Source: Ganoderma boninense (taxonomy: Eukaryota > Basidiomycota > Agaricomycetes > Polyporales > Polyporaceae). Taken from it: 64,000 nucleotides of DNA. The stretch is from the NCBI GenBank assembly GCA_002900995.3, contig CM035310.1:1337898-1401897 (forward strand), given 5' to 3'. Positions 31,885-44,597 of this stretch are shown one piece after another (position 1 is the first letter of the stretch; each line of letters opens with the position of its first letter). Made by a program: the position numbers and the translations under genes. Under the pieces are notes generated by a model. The model was not told the origin of the DNA, ran no database searches, and saw only the letters and a list, made by a program, of their open reading frames with translations.

Positions 31885-34444
31885 TCATGGCCCTCTTTCC
31901 CTGTTCTGCCCCTCGCTGTCCCTCGAGCCCCTGCTGATCGGGCTGTTCAGCCCCCGCTCCGACCGGCTCTCGTTCAGAACCCCTGGGGTGGGCGGGAACG
32001 GGTGGTCGTTCCCGTCTCCCGCGCGGCTCCCGCCCCCAGACTGCCCTCGGGATAACCGCGTCAGGTCGACCTCCGGCCCGTCATCCAGCTCGTCGTCGGA
32101 CGCCCCTGGGGTCCCGAATCTGCTCCCGGACGCGCTGCCAGAGCCCGGCGACGCGCCGTTCTTGCGCATCTTCCGTGCATGGAACGATCGGCTCGCCGTC
32201 GCGTTCGAGAAGAGCGAAGGAGGTACCGCTCGTCGAGCGCCTGGAACCACTTATTCTCCTCGGGGTTGGCAGGCACGCCTGGGGCAGCAGCAGTGCCGTC
32301 GCGCGATTTCCGGCGCGCGTGCGAGCTCTCGCCGCCGCTCGCGGTGGGCGCGAGGGGCAAGACCTCACCGCCGTCTGAGTCGTAGGACTCCGACGAGGCT
32401 GCCGAGAACACGGTGTTGCTCGGCGCGAGGTTAAAGTTGTTTTGCACGTGGTGGTTGTAGCTCTGCGGCTCGCTATAGATCGGACCCGCACCTACGCCGC
32501 CGCCAGCACGTGATGGGCGTGTCTGCTGGTGAGCGAAGTAGCCGTCCTCGTCGTCGAAACGCGAGTTGAAGCGCCCCGATCGTCGGAAGTATTGGTTGCG
32601 AAGATCCTCCTCCTCGTCGCTGCTGCTCGCTTCCTCGTCCTCAACGCCCGTGCGGATCCCGAGGACCTCGAGCATACGCGCAGTCGTGCCACCGAACACG
32701 ATCACTGTGAGCACGACCACGACGAGCACAGTCGTCCGCATGGATTGCGCGTTCTCGCCGTGGAACCCTGCGGCGAGAGCGACCCCTACGGCCCCGCGGA
32801 GGCCTGCCCAGAACAGCATCATCTGATACGAATGCGGAAGCTCCTCCTGCCGTTGGCCGCGAGCGTGACGGTGGAAGAAGTTGATCATCCCAGAGAGGGG
32901 GAACACGGCGACGTAGCGTGTGAAGACAACAGCGACTGTGGTGACGATGATGAACAGCGGTTTGAAGTAGCTTGCGACCTTCTCGGATGACGGAGGGCTG
33001 GTGAACAGTGACAGGCCAAGGTATACGAAAATGAAGTTCTCCGACAGCTGCGCGAGGGTAGAGAAGATGTACTTCGTTGCACGCTGGGTGCGTCGGGACA
33101 TGGTATGATATGCGTAGTGCTTGAGGGTAATGCCGCAGAAGAGGAGAGACACGATGCCGGACATTGAGAGGCCGTTCGAGAAGAAGTAGCACGTGTATGC
33201 GCAGAGTGCCACTAGACACGTCTCAATCGACGGATACAGGGACAAGGAGGAGTGCTTGAGGACGAGTGACATTCCAAGGCCAAAGACGACACCCAGCGCC
33301 ATAGATGAGCCGAATGAAAGCAAGAAGATTCCGATTCCGTGGAAGAGATGCGAGACTGAGAACTCGGCCTCAGTGAATTGTGACAGCGTCCTGAATGGCA
33401 TTGAGTATCACAGCCCAACGATGCAGGAGCATATTCAAAAGGCGTACTCACTCGTACATAACGATACTGACCGCATCGTTCAGCAGGGACTCGCCGAAGA
33501 TAACAGTGTATAGCTTGGGATCGACCTTGTACTGATTGAAAATAGCCAGAATTGTGACTGGATCTGTGGCGGATAGGGTAGACCCGAATGTGAGGCATTC
33601 AATCAAAGTGAAATTGACAGACTCTAGTCCTAGTGATGACCAGACGAACACAATCAACCTAAGACGAGGCCAGTGAGCAACATCTCGGCAACAAGATGCA
33701 AGGTAAGAATGCGCACCCTACTCCGACGGCGGAGATGAAAGTGCCAAAGAAGGCGAATACAAGGATGGAGCCAAAATTACGGAAGAAATTCTCCTGCTTG
33801 AGTTCGTAGCCTGAGTTGAGAATGATGGGAGGCAGGAGGAGGTTGAAGAATAGCGTGTGTCTGAATGTCTAGTAGGAAGATATGTCCGGCGGTCAGCGGG
33901 TCTGGTTGAGAGGCAGAGAAGACATGATGTAACGTTTGAGCAGTACGCAGCATATGGCACAGCTCCCGCCGCTTCCTCGGAATGGGGCCCGCATGGGCAC
34001 CCACGGGAGGAAGTCCGGAGTCCCGTAATGCTAGAGGCGCACAGTGCCTGAGCGATAAAAGTTCATGCGAACGCTGCAGTTGGGGCGCAGAAACAGCATA
34101 ACAAGCCAGTACTCCGTGGATGTAGATGAATCTTGTTCGACGTAGGTGGCAAAAGGGAGGCACTATGCGCAGCGGCTACTCACCAACATGCCCCGTATCA
34201 TCGTCCCTGGCGCGAGCCGCACAACCAAGCCCACAAACATCCCAGCGAGGATAGCGACCAAGGTTTCATGGATGGCACGTATGCGCTTGATCTGGAGGTA
34301 GTAGGACGTCCATAGCGAAATGATTAAGAGGCCACAAACGAGGAAGAGAGACCAGGACGAGTAGTACTCCTCTTCCTCTGGGACAGAGGTATCAGTGGGT
34401 GGAGGCGCTAAGAAGGTCGGCGTTGGCGAGAACTGAGAAGCCAT
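31885..34444 (-). CDS. NHX1: Na+/H+ exchanger of the NHX1/NHE6-9 type, C-terminal frameshift
   Basis: Four exons (34444-34184, 33868-33717, 33658-33452, 33390-31885) give about 708 residues once the tail frame is counted through. The exchanger swaps cytosolic Na+/K+ for H+ in endosomal or vacuolar membranes. The first helices (Y-S-S-W-S-L-F-L-V and [11 protein letters not shown]) are followed by [12 protein letters not shown], the amiloride-site helix, then S-A-T-D-P-V-T and [10 protein letters not shown], the ion-binding motifs, and [10 protein letters not shown]. The hydrophilic tail is acidic and Ser-rich. One base is missing near 32222, after A-L-D-E-R-Y-L-L; without correction the tail changes frame and ends at 32061. 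The chosen start gives a good Kozak context (GCCATGGCT). Exon 1 to 2 is separated by an unusually long 315-bp intron. Confidence 0.85.
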
Positions 34445-35599
34445 GGCAACGGCCTGGCAAGCCGGCGGGCGGATAGCTGGAGCAGCGAAGCCCCAGAAGC
34501 GGATGTGGAGACCGGAGGTGGTGAGAGGTGGTGGCAGCGGGAAGACCAGCGATGACACCAAGCGCTGAGTGGCCAGTGCTGGTGGCAGTGGGAGCCTCGC
34601 CCGCATCTTTCCCTCTGAGTCTCTGACGGCAACATTGACCATCCCACCTATCTGCGCTGCCACTTGGTGCTTGTGCTACTGGCCGCATATTCTCCTAGAT
34701 TCCAAGAATAAATCCAGCTGTCATGCGATGTTCTTAAGAAAGGCCTCCCTAGCAGCGGCTGCCTGGTCGCTTCCAACTTCTAGACCGACTCCCAACAAAC
34801 CTCTCTCAAATCATCCCCACATGTTTTGCCGCATGGATATGCGCATTTTTCGATGTGAGGCAAGAAGACCAGTGTATGGCACGCTTCAGACTGTGCGCCC
34901 ACACTGGTACGCACTATGCTGGCAATCCTTCACATTCCTAGTTTTTTCTCAAATCTCAATGAACGTAACCGGATATCGTATATCACTGCATGATAAATGA
35001 CAGAGACGCCTCGTTTTCACCATTCGGGAGAGCATACAGGATGAAGTTTGGATAACCATGCGAGAAATGGTGCCCTGTAAGTTGCCATAACAATATTCAT
35101 CCGCGGGTAGGCCTGAAACCACTCCTCTTTGGTCACCCTAGAGAAGCATATAGGAGGCCAGTTTCCGCCACCTGAACTTGTCAATCATGGGTTAGGTCTG
35201 GGAACTGTCTTCTCAGCAGGGTTACTTTGCTGGCAACCTTGGCAAGCTCGCCGTCGCCGTTTTGCCGGTACCTTGTGCGGTTTTTGCTGTCATCGTGCCA
35301 GCATCGTGCTCTCCTGGGAGGGGAGTAGGTGCTCGCCAAACGGCTGAGGATTGCACAAAACTTGGCAGGTATACACTTCTACCCCCCCCACCACTCGCAT
35401 CATATCAATCTTATGGTTCTCAAATATGGTGCATTCGAAGCCCGATCGCGCTCAGGCCGACGTGCACTCACGGTTACCCATATTAATCTGGGGCGGACGG
35501 TCTCCATAGCCTCATTCAAGGAAAACCTCAGTCTTTGCTCAAGACCGACAAGGCCTTGGTCAAGATTTAGGCGGTCTGGGTGACCCTATTTTGTTCTCT
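34445..35599. other. Intergenic region upstream of NHX1
   Basis: About 1.15 kb holding the NHX1 promoter and 5' UTR. An open frame extends upstream of the chosen NHX1 ATG with another ATG at 34642, so a longer N-terminus is possible but less likely. No other gene is seen. Confidence 0.4.
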
Positions 35600-36720
35600 A
35601 TCTAGTACCGCGACCCTCTCGCGCGAAGGCGAGTTCCCATTCCTGAAGAATCTGGTCCCCATAACCAATCGCCGTGAGCGAAGCCATGCAAAACTTCGAG
35701 GTCGGCGAGCGCACCCGTTCCCACTCCGTGTACACTGACTGTATCGGGGACGTCATCACCAGAGGCAAGCGACCCGTCTCGGGGACGCGATCTACGTCAT
35801 CCTTCCAGAACACAGGCTTCTGGCCTCGCTTCCGACCTCGGTTCTCCTCCAGGGGGCTGAATTGCTGACGACATGGCCCCGGTCCGCCTCCTGGGGCATC
35901 TACTTTGCCGTAAGCATTATTATCTTTTGTCTTGTCGTACAGTATGCATGCTCTCCCTTCCTTCCTGCCTTCCTGCTTTTCGCTGACTTGCGACAGCGAA
36001 GATACGCCGCGCCGACAAGTTCATGAACGCGGTGCTCGTTCAAGGCACCGTCGGCTTCTCTTTGCGCTGCAGCTCACCACCCCTTCCGGCCCGAGCGTCG
36101 CTATATCATCATGATAAAAGAAGCTCGCCGTCGCAAAAAAAAAGTAGGGGAGTGGTACATCCTACGAGGTGGTCCCTGACTGGAACGACACGGAACGACG
36201 CGGTCCTCAAGATCATCGGGTGCCGCAGGCCCAAAATCATGATCATACGCAGGTCCCGCCGACTGCGTGCGCTGTATAGAGAACATCCACGTGGTTAGCT
36301 TCGTCGAATGGGTAAGTACTCTGCCTTGCCTGCGCACGGAGGTGGCGGCTGACCTTTGTCCGGGAACCACAGGCTTCCTCGGGAGCGGGGCCGGTTAACC
36401 ATAAGCGTCTCCCGCTTCTCCTTTTGAGCAAGGCGGCGGTGTTGCGAGATAACCTCGTCGGCTCTCGAGCCAGGTATAAGAGGACATCCATTGGCCATAT
36501 ATGAACAATTAACCACTCCCCATATGATCCGTCTCATCAATGCTGTAGAGCTGAAGCCCGTGATCGACAACTTGAAGGTTCTTGACCGTTTGACGTTGAG
36601 CACGCCCGTGATGCACCAAACATGTTCGTTGAGGACGTCTCGGGTCATTTCCCGGCACATCCGATTGAGCCATCTTCTGTACGTACGAGTCTGTACAGAG
36701 CTGCCCAAGAACCGAGTAAG
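35600..36720 (+). pseudogene. Decayed MDR dehydrogenase (ADH-C relic)
   Basis: Scattered pieces in three frames retain the order of ADH-A: F-E-V-G-E-R-T near 35700 (VGERV region), N-A-V-L-V-Q-G-T-V-G-F-S near 36030 (nucleotide-binding loop), L-F-A-L-Q-L-T-T-P-S-G in a shifted frame near 36060, and M-I-R-L-I-N-A-V-E-L-K-P-V-I-D near 36520-36570 (last exon). Stops and indels separate them. The orientation is opposite to ADH-B. This is an old, much more diverged family member than ADH-A and ADH-B, with no coding capacity. Confidence 0.6.
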
Positions 36721-37586
36721 TACAGTGACGTAGGCATGCTCGCTATTCCCAAGAAAATGATATTGTCAATTAGTCTTCCCACTGGCCAACTGTTATAGCA
36801 GCAGTTGCAAGAGTGGGCATCAGAAGTGATACGCTTGGCTTTGGGTGTGTCTGAACCGATGGCTGTTGCGCGCGTGGCAGGAGTGGATATATCGATGAAT
36901 GCGCAGAGCCCAATTACTACATCGAACGCGGAATTAGGATATAGAGATATACCGTACTTGTGAATGTACACGAAGGGAGGTTTCCAGGAGCGTGAATGCG
37001 TCCAATGGCACCGCGACATGGAAAAACACAGTTGGTTCATGCCGAGGGACTGGGAGTTGGGGAGTATAACACGAAGAAATATGGGGCGTAGAGCAGCAGA
37101 GGGAGCGCGCGAAAACGGGGAATAATACAAGGGACGCGGGGAGGGATATGAATACGAATATACGCATGGCTGCGAGTTCGGTAACCATGACTCGAAGGGC
37201 TCAAGAGGTACTACACAACTCGACCTAAAACGTTTATCCGGCCGTCAAGATCCACAGGTATCGGGGCAGACGAAAATACGGACTATGGCACGGGGACAGG
37301 AAGGGGCCATGGGTCGCAGCGACGATCCATCATAAGTAGGGAATCGTGGATGGATGGGCGGGGAGTGGTAACGGGGAGACCGAAAGTAGATAAATACACC
37401 TAAAAGCACATTAACCATAGATGCGAGCATGTACGACGACGCGAACCCGAACGAACCAAAGCATATGGTATGCAGAACAGAACAGAACAGCCAACCAGGC
37501 CGACACACGCGTATACATACATCACCCCCTCTTTCCTTCCTTGCTTTCTTGTTCTCTTTCTTCGCTCGCCGAGGGAAACGGGGGGT
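36721..37586. other. Region without recognised genes
   Basis: About 870 bp between the ADH relic and the 3' end of the 706-residue hypothetical gene. Short frames only; it probably includes the 3' UTR of that gene. Confidence 0.45.
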
Positions 37587-40500
37587 CTACCGGATGCGCC
37601 ACGCGCCGTCGCCCTTCCTACTAACCCGCCCGACGCCGCCGAAGCCCTCGCGGACGACGAGCCACAGCGCCGTGCTCGACACGACGTCCTTGATCTCCTC
37701 CGCGGTCAAGATGAGGCCCTCCACCGGCCCACCGTTGCCCGCCCCCGCCTCCTTCGCGCCAAAGAAGCTCTTCTTCGAGTTCGACGTCCCGTTCCCGTTC
37801 GCCGTGCTCGGCCGCTCGTCTCCCGTCGGGGCGGGCCGTGCGACGCCTGCGGGCGTGACGATGCGCTTGCGCACGTTCACGCGCTCGATCTCGATGTCCG
37901 GAAGGGGAAAGGGCACCTTGAGCAGCGCGACAACCTTTGGGTGGTGAGGGGTTGGTACGACGCCCGCGATCTTCACCTTGCACGTGCTCGAGCTTGAGCC
38001 CAACTTCGAACCATCCGCGCTGGGTGATGGTGGGTGCCGAGAGTGGAGCCGCCGCACAATGAGCGTGCACGTCCATGGGGTCTCCGAGTCCTCGGGGTCA
38101 CTTTCGTCGCCGGCGTCCTCGACCGTTGTAGGGGGGCTCGCGCGTGCGTGACCCTCGTCTGATGCAGCCATCTTCGCTGAAGCAGTCTCCGACCGATGCG
38201 AGTCGATCGAACGTCGCGCGTCGGCAGGGCCGAGCGACATGCGTTTCTGCCTCGTCGTGGTGGGCGGATCATGCTCATGATGGTGATCGAACGATGTCGT
38301 TGAGTGCCCGGCAGAGGACGTAACGAGACTGTGGCGTTTCGAGCGCGAGCGGTCCTCCCGTCCACGGCGCTTCTTGCCACCCTTGCCGCGGGACCACTCG
38401 AATCGGACCTCAACCAGACTTTCGATGGGAGTAGGCGCGAAGCTCCCTCGGGATTGGAACTTGTCCCTCATCCCACTAAGCAGGTTTTCGGGCGAGCCTT
38501 TGAGCCATCTCCGGACGATCCATACATACTTCGTCGGGCGCCCGTGGGGAGGGAAGGTCGTCGCGCTCAGGGACGGTTGGAGACCCAATACTGGAGGCTG
38601 GAGGAAAACGCTTTCGCGCAAGCCCGCTGAGGGTGGGGGTTCTGACCCTGAGGCCGCTGGAGAGTGCCCGGGGAGGTTCAGAGCGCCTGGCACAAGCAGC
38701 GATGAGCGTCGTTGCGCCCCTGTGATGGATGCCGTCGGAGATCCAGGTGGAGCAGGAGACGGTGGTTGGGCGGTGATAGGTGGTAGGGGGGATGCTGGGA
38801 AAGAAGGCGAATTGACGGGCGAGTCGGGACGGCGCTTAAACATTTTGCTGAAGAACTTCTTCGCTGTGGGTGTATTGTTCCTTGGCGTCGACGGCGTCGC
38901 AGGGGCAGCAGTAACAGCAAGCGAGGGGGTCACAGGAGCGGGGGTATGTGGGTATTCTTCAGAGGCCAGTGAGAGCGCCGAGGATGTTGGCGTGTGAGCA
39001 CCACCGCCGGCGTCCATACTTCTGCGCGAAGTATATTCATCAGGCAGGGAACCTGTCGCCATGTTGGGCGAATGCCCGGGGAGTAGCGCTGGATTGCCGC
39101 CGTCCCCCCACACCTCGATGGGTTCGAGGAGAGCCAGGCCAATCACCTCCAGGCCACGTTTCTGGAACTTGGCGACCTTTGCGTCCGTCCCTGCGTCGAG
39201 GATGGTATTGGTGAGAACGCTGTGCGCCTGGAGGTTGTAGAGGGGAATAATCATGCGCCGGCCAGACGACGTGGTCGACGTGGACGCCACTGAGGAGATA
39301 GAACTCGAAGAGTAGGAAGAGTACATGGAGACCTCCGATCGGTTGGAGCTTGTACGGGTGAGTTGGATATCAGTGCCATCATCACCGTCGGGGCCAATAG
39401 ACGGTTCGCGTGATGGTTGGCCATTAGAGGAACGAGTGTTATCGCGGTCGCGGTGGCTTGGTGGTACGAGCTGGACTTGGAGATTCAGAGGATGATTCGT
39501 CTTGGACGGGGGTGGCCGGACCACAATGAATGACTGGTGGTTAAGTTTCATCAGTACTGCTGCGAAACCGAAGGCTCACGAGAGCAGAAGCGGGAGGAGC
39601 GAAACTAGAGCACAGGCGCGTCACGGGTCGCACATATATACTTGCACAGCACGCCAAACGTCAATTCTGTCCCAATCTGTCCACCGGTCATTCCGCGGAA
39701 CCCCACATAACCGGAAGGGGCCTGCGCTACACGCAGCAGACGACGAAAGACACGGGTCGGGCATGCTATGTTACTGCGGTGCGCGGCTATGATGGTGTGG
39801 ACGGCTCGGTAAAACTAGGAAGATGATCCCGAAGATGGGCAGTGCGCCACGTTTGAATGACCAGAGATGTGGAACGGCCAAAAGCCGGGCTATACCGCGA
39901 AAATGCACTGACACATACCGGGCGTGGCCCCGATATGTCTGATGACTTTGGACCACAGAGATGGGAAGACTCCCTTTCCACGTAAAGAATCTTGCGTGCC
40001 TTGTCCCGGAGCGCTCACCGACGCGCTCTTCGTCACTGCTCGTGATTTTGTGGGCTCTTACTACTGATGAAATGGAAGAACCAGCGTCGCATTCGGTCGC
40101 ATTTGCCATGGCAAGGTGGGTGCTCGGATCACTGGAAAACTTGGCCGACCAGAGGCGCCGGCTCAAAGATGTGCCTCGTAGGGACCTTCAGCAACCATCA
40201 CTGGGACTTCTCAGTGGTCCAGCTGAGCGTCAACAACTATCCGGTACAAATTTCTAGGCCAAACGGTGCATGCATGGAAGCTCTGCCTACGTGCACGGTG
40301 GTTAGCCCCCCGCCAGGTGCACGTTTTCGGAGGCTAATTTGTGGGGCTCGTTAAGGCTCGCTTGGGTGGTCGCCGTTAATCTGGACAAGGGGCGCTTTGA
40401 CGAGAGTGCAACTTCCGCACCTCTGCACAAAGATCACCCAACGTGCCTCAGACATGCGGCCCTCGTTTGACATCCAATGACGAGAGCCTGTCTGCTCACG

Positions 40501-41390
40501 ACAACGAATGGCAAGCAAGTACGACATCCCGTGTGGCAGCGGAGTCCCATCCAACTAACTGGCGCGTGCACAGCAGTGACAGTCGAAGCAGATCGCATCT
40601 GCCGGCCAATGGGAGCCAGGCCCTGCAGACACGGCAGCAGTTAAGGTTACGTACGGGCCAATACCGCCCTCTGACACTCGGAAACAGAGAACGATGATCC
40701 AAGCACTGGCCCGAGCACGGAGGCCGAGCACACCCCCACACACGTCAAGGGCAGTCCGAGCTGGGAGGCTCGCTGGGGAGCAGCGTCATGGGGCCGATGG
40801 ACGCCCTGGACGAGCGAGAACTTCGGGGGAAACTGGGTACGCATGGCGCGCGGACAAGGTTTAGTGGCTCGGAAGTTGAGACGTGGTGGAGGTGGTGGGA
40901 CGTTACCCGGGGAGCGTCCCAGGGCATGGGGTAATGGTGCATGGATCGTCCCCCTCCCAAGCGTCCGTCCACGTCTGCAGCAGTCCAGCGAGGCCGTACG
41001 ACCACAAGAGCAGCAGACGGGAAGGGTTCCGTCAAGAAGATATAGAGGAGCTCGCGGTGGGGTATGCCATTCCTAACAACGGACTAGCACATCCCAGCCA
41101 CCACTGTTCGGCGAATCGCGACAAGTTGGCAAGAATAGTGGTGCGAGGCGTTCGCCTCCACGAGCAGAAGGCACGGAAGGAATGCGGGGACGATAAGCGG
41201 GATGCATGCAACTCACCTCGTTGGTCCTCTCCTTCTTCTTCTTGACGCCGTGCTCGTCGACGGCCATGTCCTCGTCGTCCTTTGTGGGGGAGTGCGTGAT
41301 CTGGGTGGGGCTCTCCTGGAGGGGCTGCTGGGGCTTGTCGCCGCCAATCTGGAGAGCGGAGGGAAGAAAGGAGGAGATTGAGGAAAGCAT
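37587..41390 (-). CDS. Conserved-looking hypothetical protein of about 706 residues with a 1.7-kb intron
   Basis: Exon 1 (41390-41217) encodes 58 residues from M-L-S-S-I-S-S to V-D-E-H-G-V-K-K-K-K-E-R-T-N-E and ends at a strong donor (GAG/GTGAGT). Exon 2 (39533-37587) begins after CCACCAG with S-F-I-V-V-R-P-P-P-S-K-T-N-H-P-L-N-L-Q. The phase-0 join keeps the frame. Exon 2 contains a folded-looking block (residues about 120-190, G-L-E-V-I-G-L-A-L-L-E-P-I-E-V-W-G), long Ser/Thr/Pro-rich linkers with a Lys/Arg patch (K-K-F-F-S-K-M-F-K-R-R), and a C-terminal block. I do not recognise a domain. If exon 1 belongs elsewhere, an ATG at 39551 could start a 654-residue version. The charged, disordered make-up suggests a cytosolic regulatory or scaffold protein, but that is a guess. 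Confidence 0.65.
39534..41216 (-). other. Long putative intron of the hypothetical gene, or separate intergenic DNA
   Basis: These 1683 bp have good GT and AG ends but are many times longer than other introns here. No terminal inverted repeats or transposon frame were seen within. They may hide further small exons or an alternative promoter. Confidence 0.4.
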
Positions 41391-44285
41391 CGGAATCCGA
41401 TGAGATGGAAGTAGCTGAAGAGGTGCTTCACCGGCACCATGCCGCCCGCCCCGGAGGAGCCCATACTCGACACTGCGTCATTCTCGGCGCCTCCCCCGGC
41501 CTCCCCTTAGCCAATCCCCTTGACTCAGCTCGCTCGCCGTCCCCGACCTCGCACGCTGCCCGCTCTTCCTGCCGCCCCACCCTCCTCTGCAGCATAACAC
41601 AGACGGGTCGATGGGTTTTCCAGAGCCTCCACCCCGGACGTGCCGCCGCGCAGGCTCTACTCCGAATTCGTTATCAGATCGCGGCTTCCAGAGAAGCACG
41701 ACCTGCGCAACTCCCTCGGCAGAACTAGCACGCTCGCCCGGTGGCGGCGGCGACGACGACACTCTCCCTCGTCCGCCGTGGGACTTCGTCATCTGCGTGC
41801 CCACAATTCTCTCACTGCATTCTTGATCGCTTTCAATCCGTCCATCAGCCGCGCAGCGCAGTGCTGCTCCTTGAAGCCGCCGCCCAAGATCTTGGAATTT
41901 GAAGCTGAAGCCCGAGAGGGCCACAACAGCCACAACGCACGCCCCCTTGCGCCGCCCCCACCGAGTACGTGCCCCGCTCCGTGCCCCGCTACTTACATAG
42001 CGCTGCCAAGACCATCCGTCGAAGATACTCTGATGGTCGTCGTCAATTCCTGCCTTAACCGAGCGTGCCGGAGATGCGCCAAGCTTGGCATGTGGTTTTT
42101 CTCAGCGGCGCGCGCGAGTCGCGACGAACCGGGACAGCGACGTCTCCTGCCTCGCCGACGCGACCGCGGCAACATCAACATCTATACACAACCTCTTGCG
42201 AGCTCCGACTTTCTGCTAAGTTATCTCGCGCGTCCCCTCGGCCGGGGTACCGTACTGCTGACGCCACGCAATTGCGACGCCGGGCTCGCGAGCCGCGCTA
42301 GTGACAATACGAATGACACGTCAAAGTCGATCGACCAGCGATCGTCCTCCCGGGTCCCCACCATGCATGAAAGTGATCAAAAAAAACGTCGGGACGGGGC
42401 TCCGAGTACCAGGGAACTTGTCGTTGCATTGACTCATCACGTCGCTGGCTCCGTCTCTGGAGAACCTTTTTTTCAAGGTGTGTCGTCTGTCATTGTTCAG
42501 CTGGATCCAACCAACTCGGAGGCAACGTCATGCAGATCGCCCGGGTGCGCTTCCACATATCCGTAGCACTGCCAGTAGCCGTTTCGTATAGCGTACTTAC
42601 GCTTCGATTTTTTTTTGGCTTGGTCTTCACATCGACATTGCCGAATGCTGACGACATGCTGTCAATGACCAACAGGCACCGGAGATTTCAACCCTAATGG
42701 CACCGTGCACTTCACGCGGGCCCAGGCCTGGAGGTTGTGTGACTTGTCGATTGGGGCCTCTTGTGGCTTGTGTCGAATTTGCGCTGGATGGATCCCGTCC
42801 ATTTTTTCCGTTCACGTCGGGCTCGGTCTGGCCGAACAGTGGTCCAGGGACGACGGGTGCGGACGGTGGCAATATTCTTGTGGCGTAGGTGGTGACCGAA
42901 TACGCCCTGGGCCAGGCGTTCTTCCCAAATTGTTCGAAAACGTCACAGCACTTACTACCCTGTATTGTCAGTAGTACTTACGTGTCTCATTTGAGATGGT
43001 CGCATCGTTTCTCCGGCCAACCCGGGTCTGATAACTGTCTGATAAGTACCTGGCCATGAAAGATCGGGGAAACATCCGTGCCGAACTCCGGTAACTCCTT
43101 GAGTTGCCCCTTGGAGTGGCCGCACAGCCACAGGGTCGCAGCAGTCTCCGCCGCGGCTTGCAAAAATAGCGGCACGCCGCCGGCTCCGCAGAATTGCCTC
43201 CGTCTGAGCCTGGAGGACCTCCTAGGTCCTCTGAGGACTCGAGCAGATTTGCAAGATCTTGAGAGAACCAGGTCGTTTGCCGTCGATGTCTCATTTAATG
43301 ATGACGTCGACGTCCAGTAAGTAACTTATAGGAGTCGACTTGTGGATGGCGAGGCTGTCCCCTGCTGTGCCGCACAGGTACATATGGAGATTCCGCAGTG
43401 GGCTTGCATGTGTTCATTAAAGTGAGTTTCGACGAATGAGTACAGGCCAAGGCGGATAACAGTGCTGCGATGTCACAGAACATCACTGCGCATTAAAATT
43501 TTTTGAACTTGATGTACAGTAGTATGTCCCGTGCGCTCCCGGGCGACATACCCGAAGAGGCCTAACCACCCTGCAATTCGACATCTTAGAAAATCCACTT
43601 CCATCGACGACGCATACAATGCAGCTTCACATTCGCACTGCACGAGGAGTCGTCTACTGAATTCATCAAACTAAGAGAAACCTTCGATCGGTCCGAATCT
43701 TCCCAAGCAGTAGTAGCACTGACCTTCTAACAGTGATTCCTTGCCAAAGAGACTGCGGGCTACGATCAGGATGTCAAAGATACTTCGGAACGTCGAGTTC
43801 CTGTTATATTGTGTGATTCGCCTCTGGGTCTTGGCAAAAGACGCAGCTGCTGCGTGCCGTAACCAATCGGAAGAAGGCAGGGTCACCGAGTATACGTAGA
43901 AAAGGTCATGTGCAACAACTGCGTTGAGAATCCGGCAATATGCACGCCTTTTGCTACTTATCAGAAGTAAGGCACTTACTGTACTGTACTGCGTCCCTTG
44001 AACTTCGATCCTAGAAGCGGAGACCACCTCCGATGCAGCCTACCTGACTGAACTCTGGCGGAACGGAACCGGGTGCTGTCCGACTGCGAAATTTCAAACT
44101 GCGGGCGCAAGTAGAGACGGCAGGCGAATACTCGGCTGGGTTTCAAGGACAACATATCCGACGTTGATGTTCGTGGGCAGAAGCCCCTGTATGCGCACCC
44201 GTACCGCAGCCATGCTGATCTGAATCACCGGAGTCGAGGCGGGCACGCCAAATGGGGTCATGAAGATCGAGGACGAATTAAAAAG
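41391..44285. other. Region without recognised genes
   Basis: About 2.9 kb. It contains long GC-rich open frames, for example about 41640-42566 on the plus strand starting at GTG, but with low-complexity Arg/Ser composition and no domain. The part nearest 41391 should be promoter and 5' UTR of the hypothetical gene. Frames around 43671-44027 on the minus strand look more protein-like but cannot be placed in a gene. Confidence 0.4.
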
Positions 44286-44597
44286 TCACAACCGGAAGAT
44301 AAGTACAAACAAGCTGATCTCGACCGCGAACACCACGAGCGAGAGCAGCGCGACGATCCACCCCGCGGTGACGAATGGCCGCCCGAAGATGCGCTTCCCG
44401 GTCTGCCCGACGGTCTTGAGGGCATCTTGGTACGCGGCGGGGTTCTTGTTCCTGTCGGCGAAGTCGTGGCGCGAGTGGCGTTGGCGGAAGAACGCGATGA
44501 TGAAGATCATCCCGGCGAGGGCGGTGTAGATGATTCCGACTGCATGCAACCACCACGCGAGCGGAAGGCGGGGTGGGGTAGAAGAGGGGTTGGACAT
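44286..44597 (-). CDS. Small two-transmembrane protein, unknown function
   Basis: The start at the ATG 44597 (M-S-N-P-S-S-T-P-P-R-L) gives 103 residues. Two hydrophobic helices are clear: about residues 13-36 (A-W-W-L-H-A-V-G-I-I-Y-T-A-L-A-G) and 77-103 (G-W-I-V-A-L-L-S-L-V-V-F-A-V-E). A basic/polar loop lies between them with R-Q-R-H-S-R-H-D-F-A-D-R-N-K-N-P. The stop follows the second helix directly. I do not recognise the family. The gene is single-exon as drawn, although the frame stays open upstream of the ATG, so an upstream exon is possible. It is divergent from OXA1. Confidence 0.55.
   Translation of the reverse strand: MSNPSSTPPRLPLAWWLHAVGIIYTALAGMIFIIAFFRQRHSRHDFADRNKNPAAYQDALKTVGQTGKRIFGRPFVTAGWIVALLSLVVFAVEISLFVLIFRL

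Noticed and set aside
41640..42566. 308-codon open frame on the plus strand
   Set aside because: It starts at GTG, has Arg/Ser/Pro-rich composition typical of a GC-rich non-coding frame, shows no domain, and overlaps the expected promoter of the gene at 41390.
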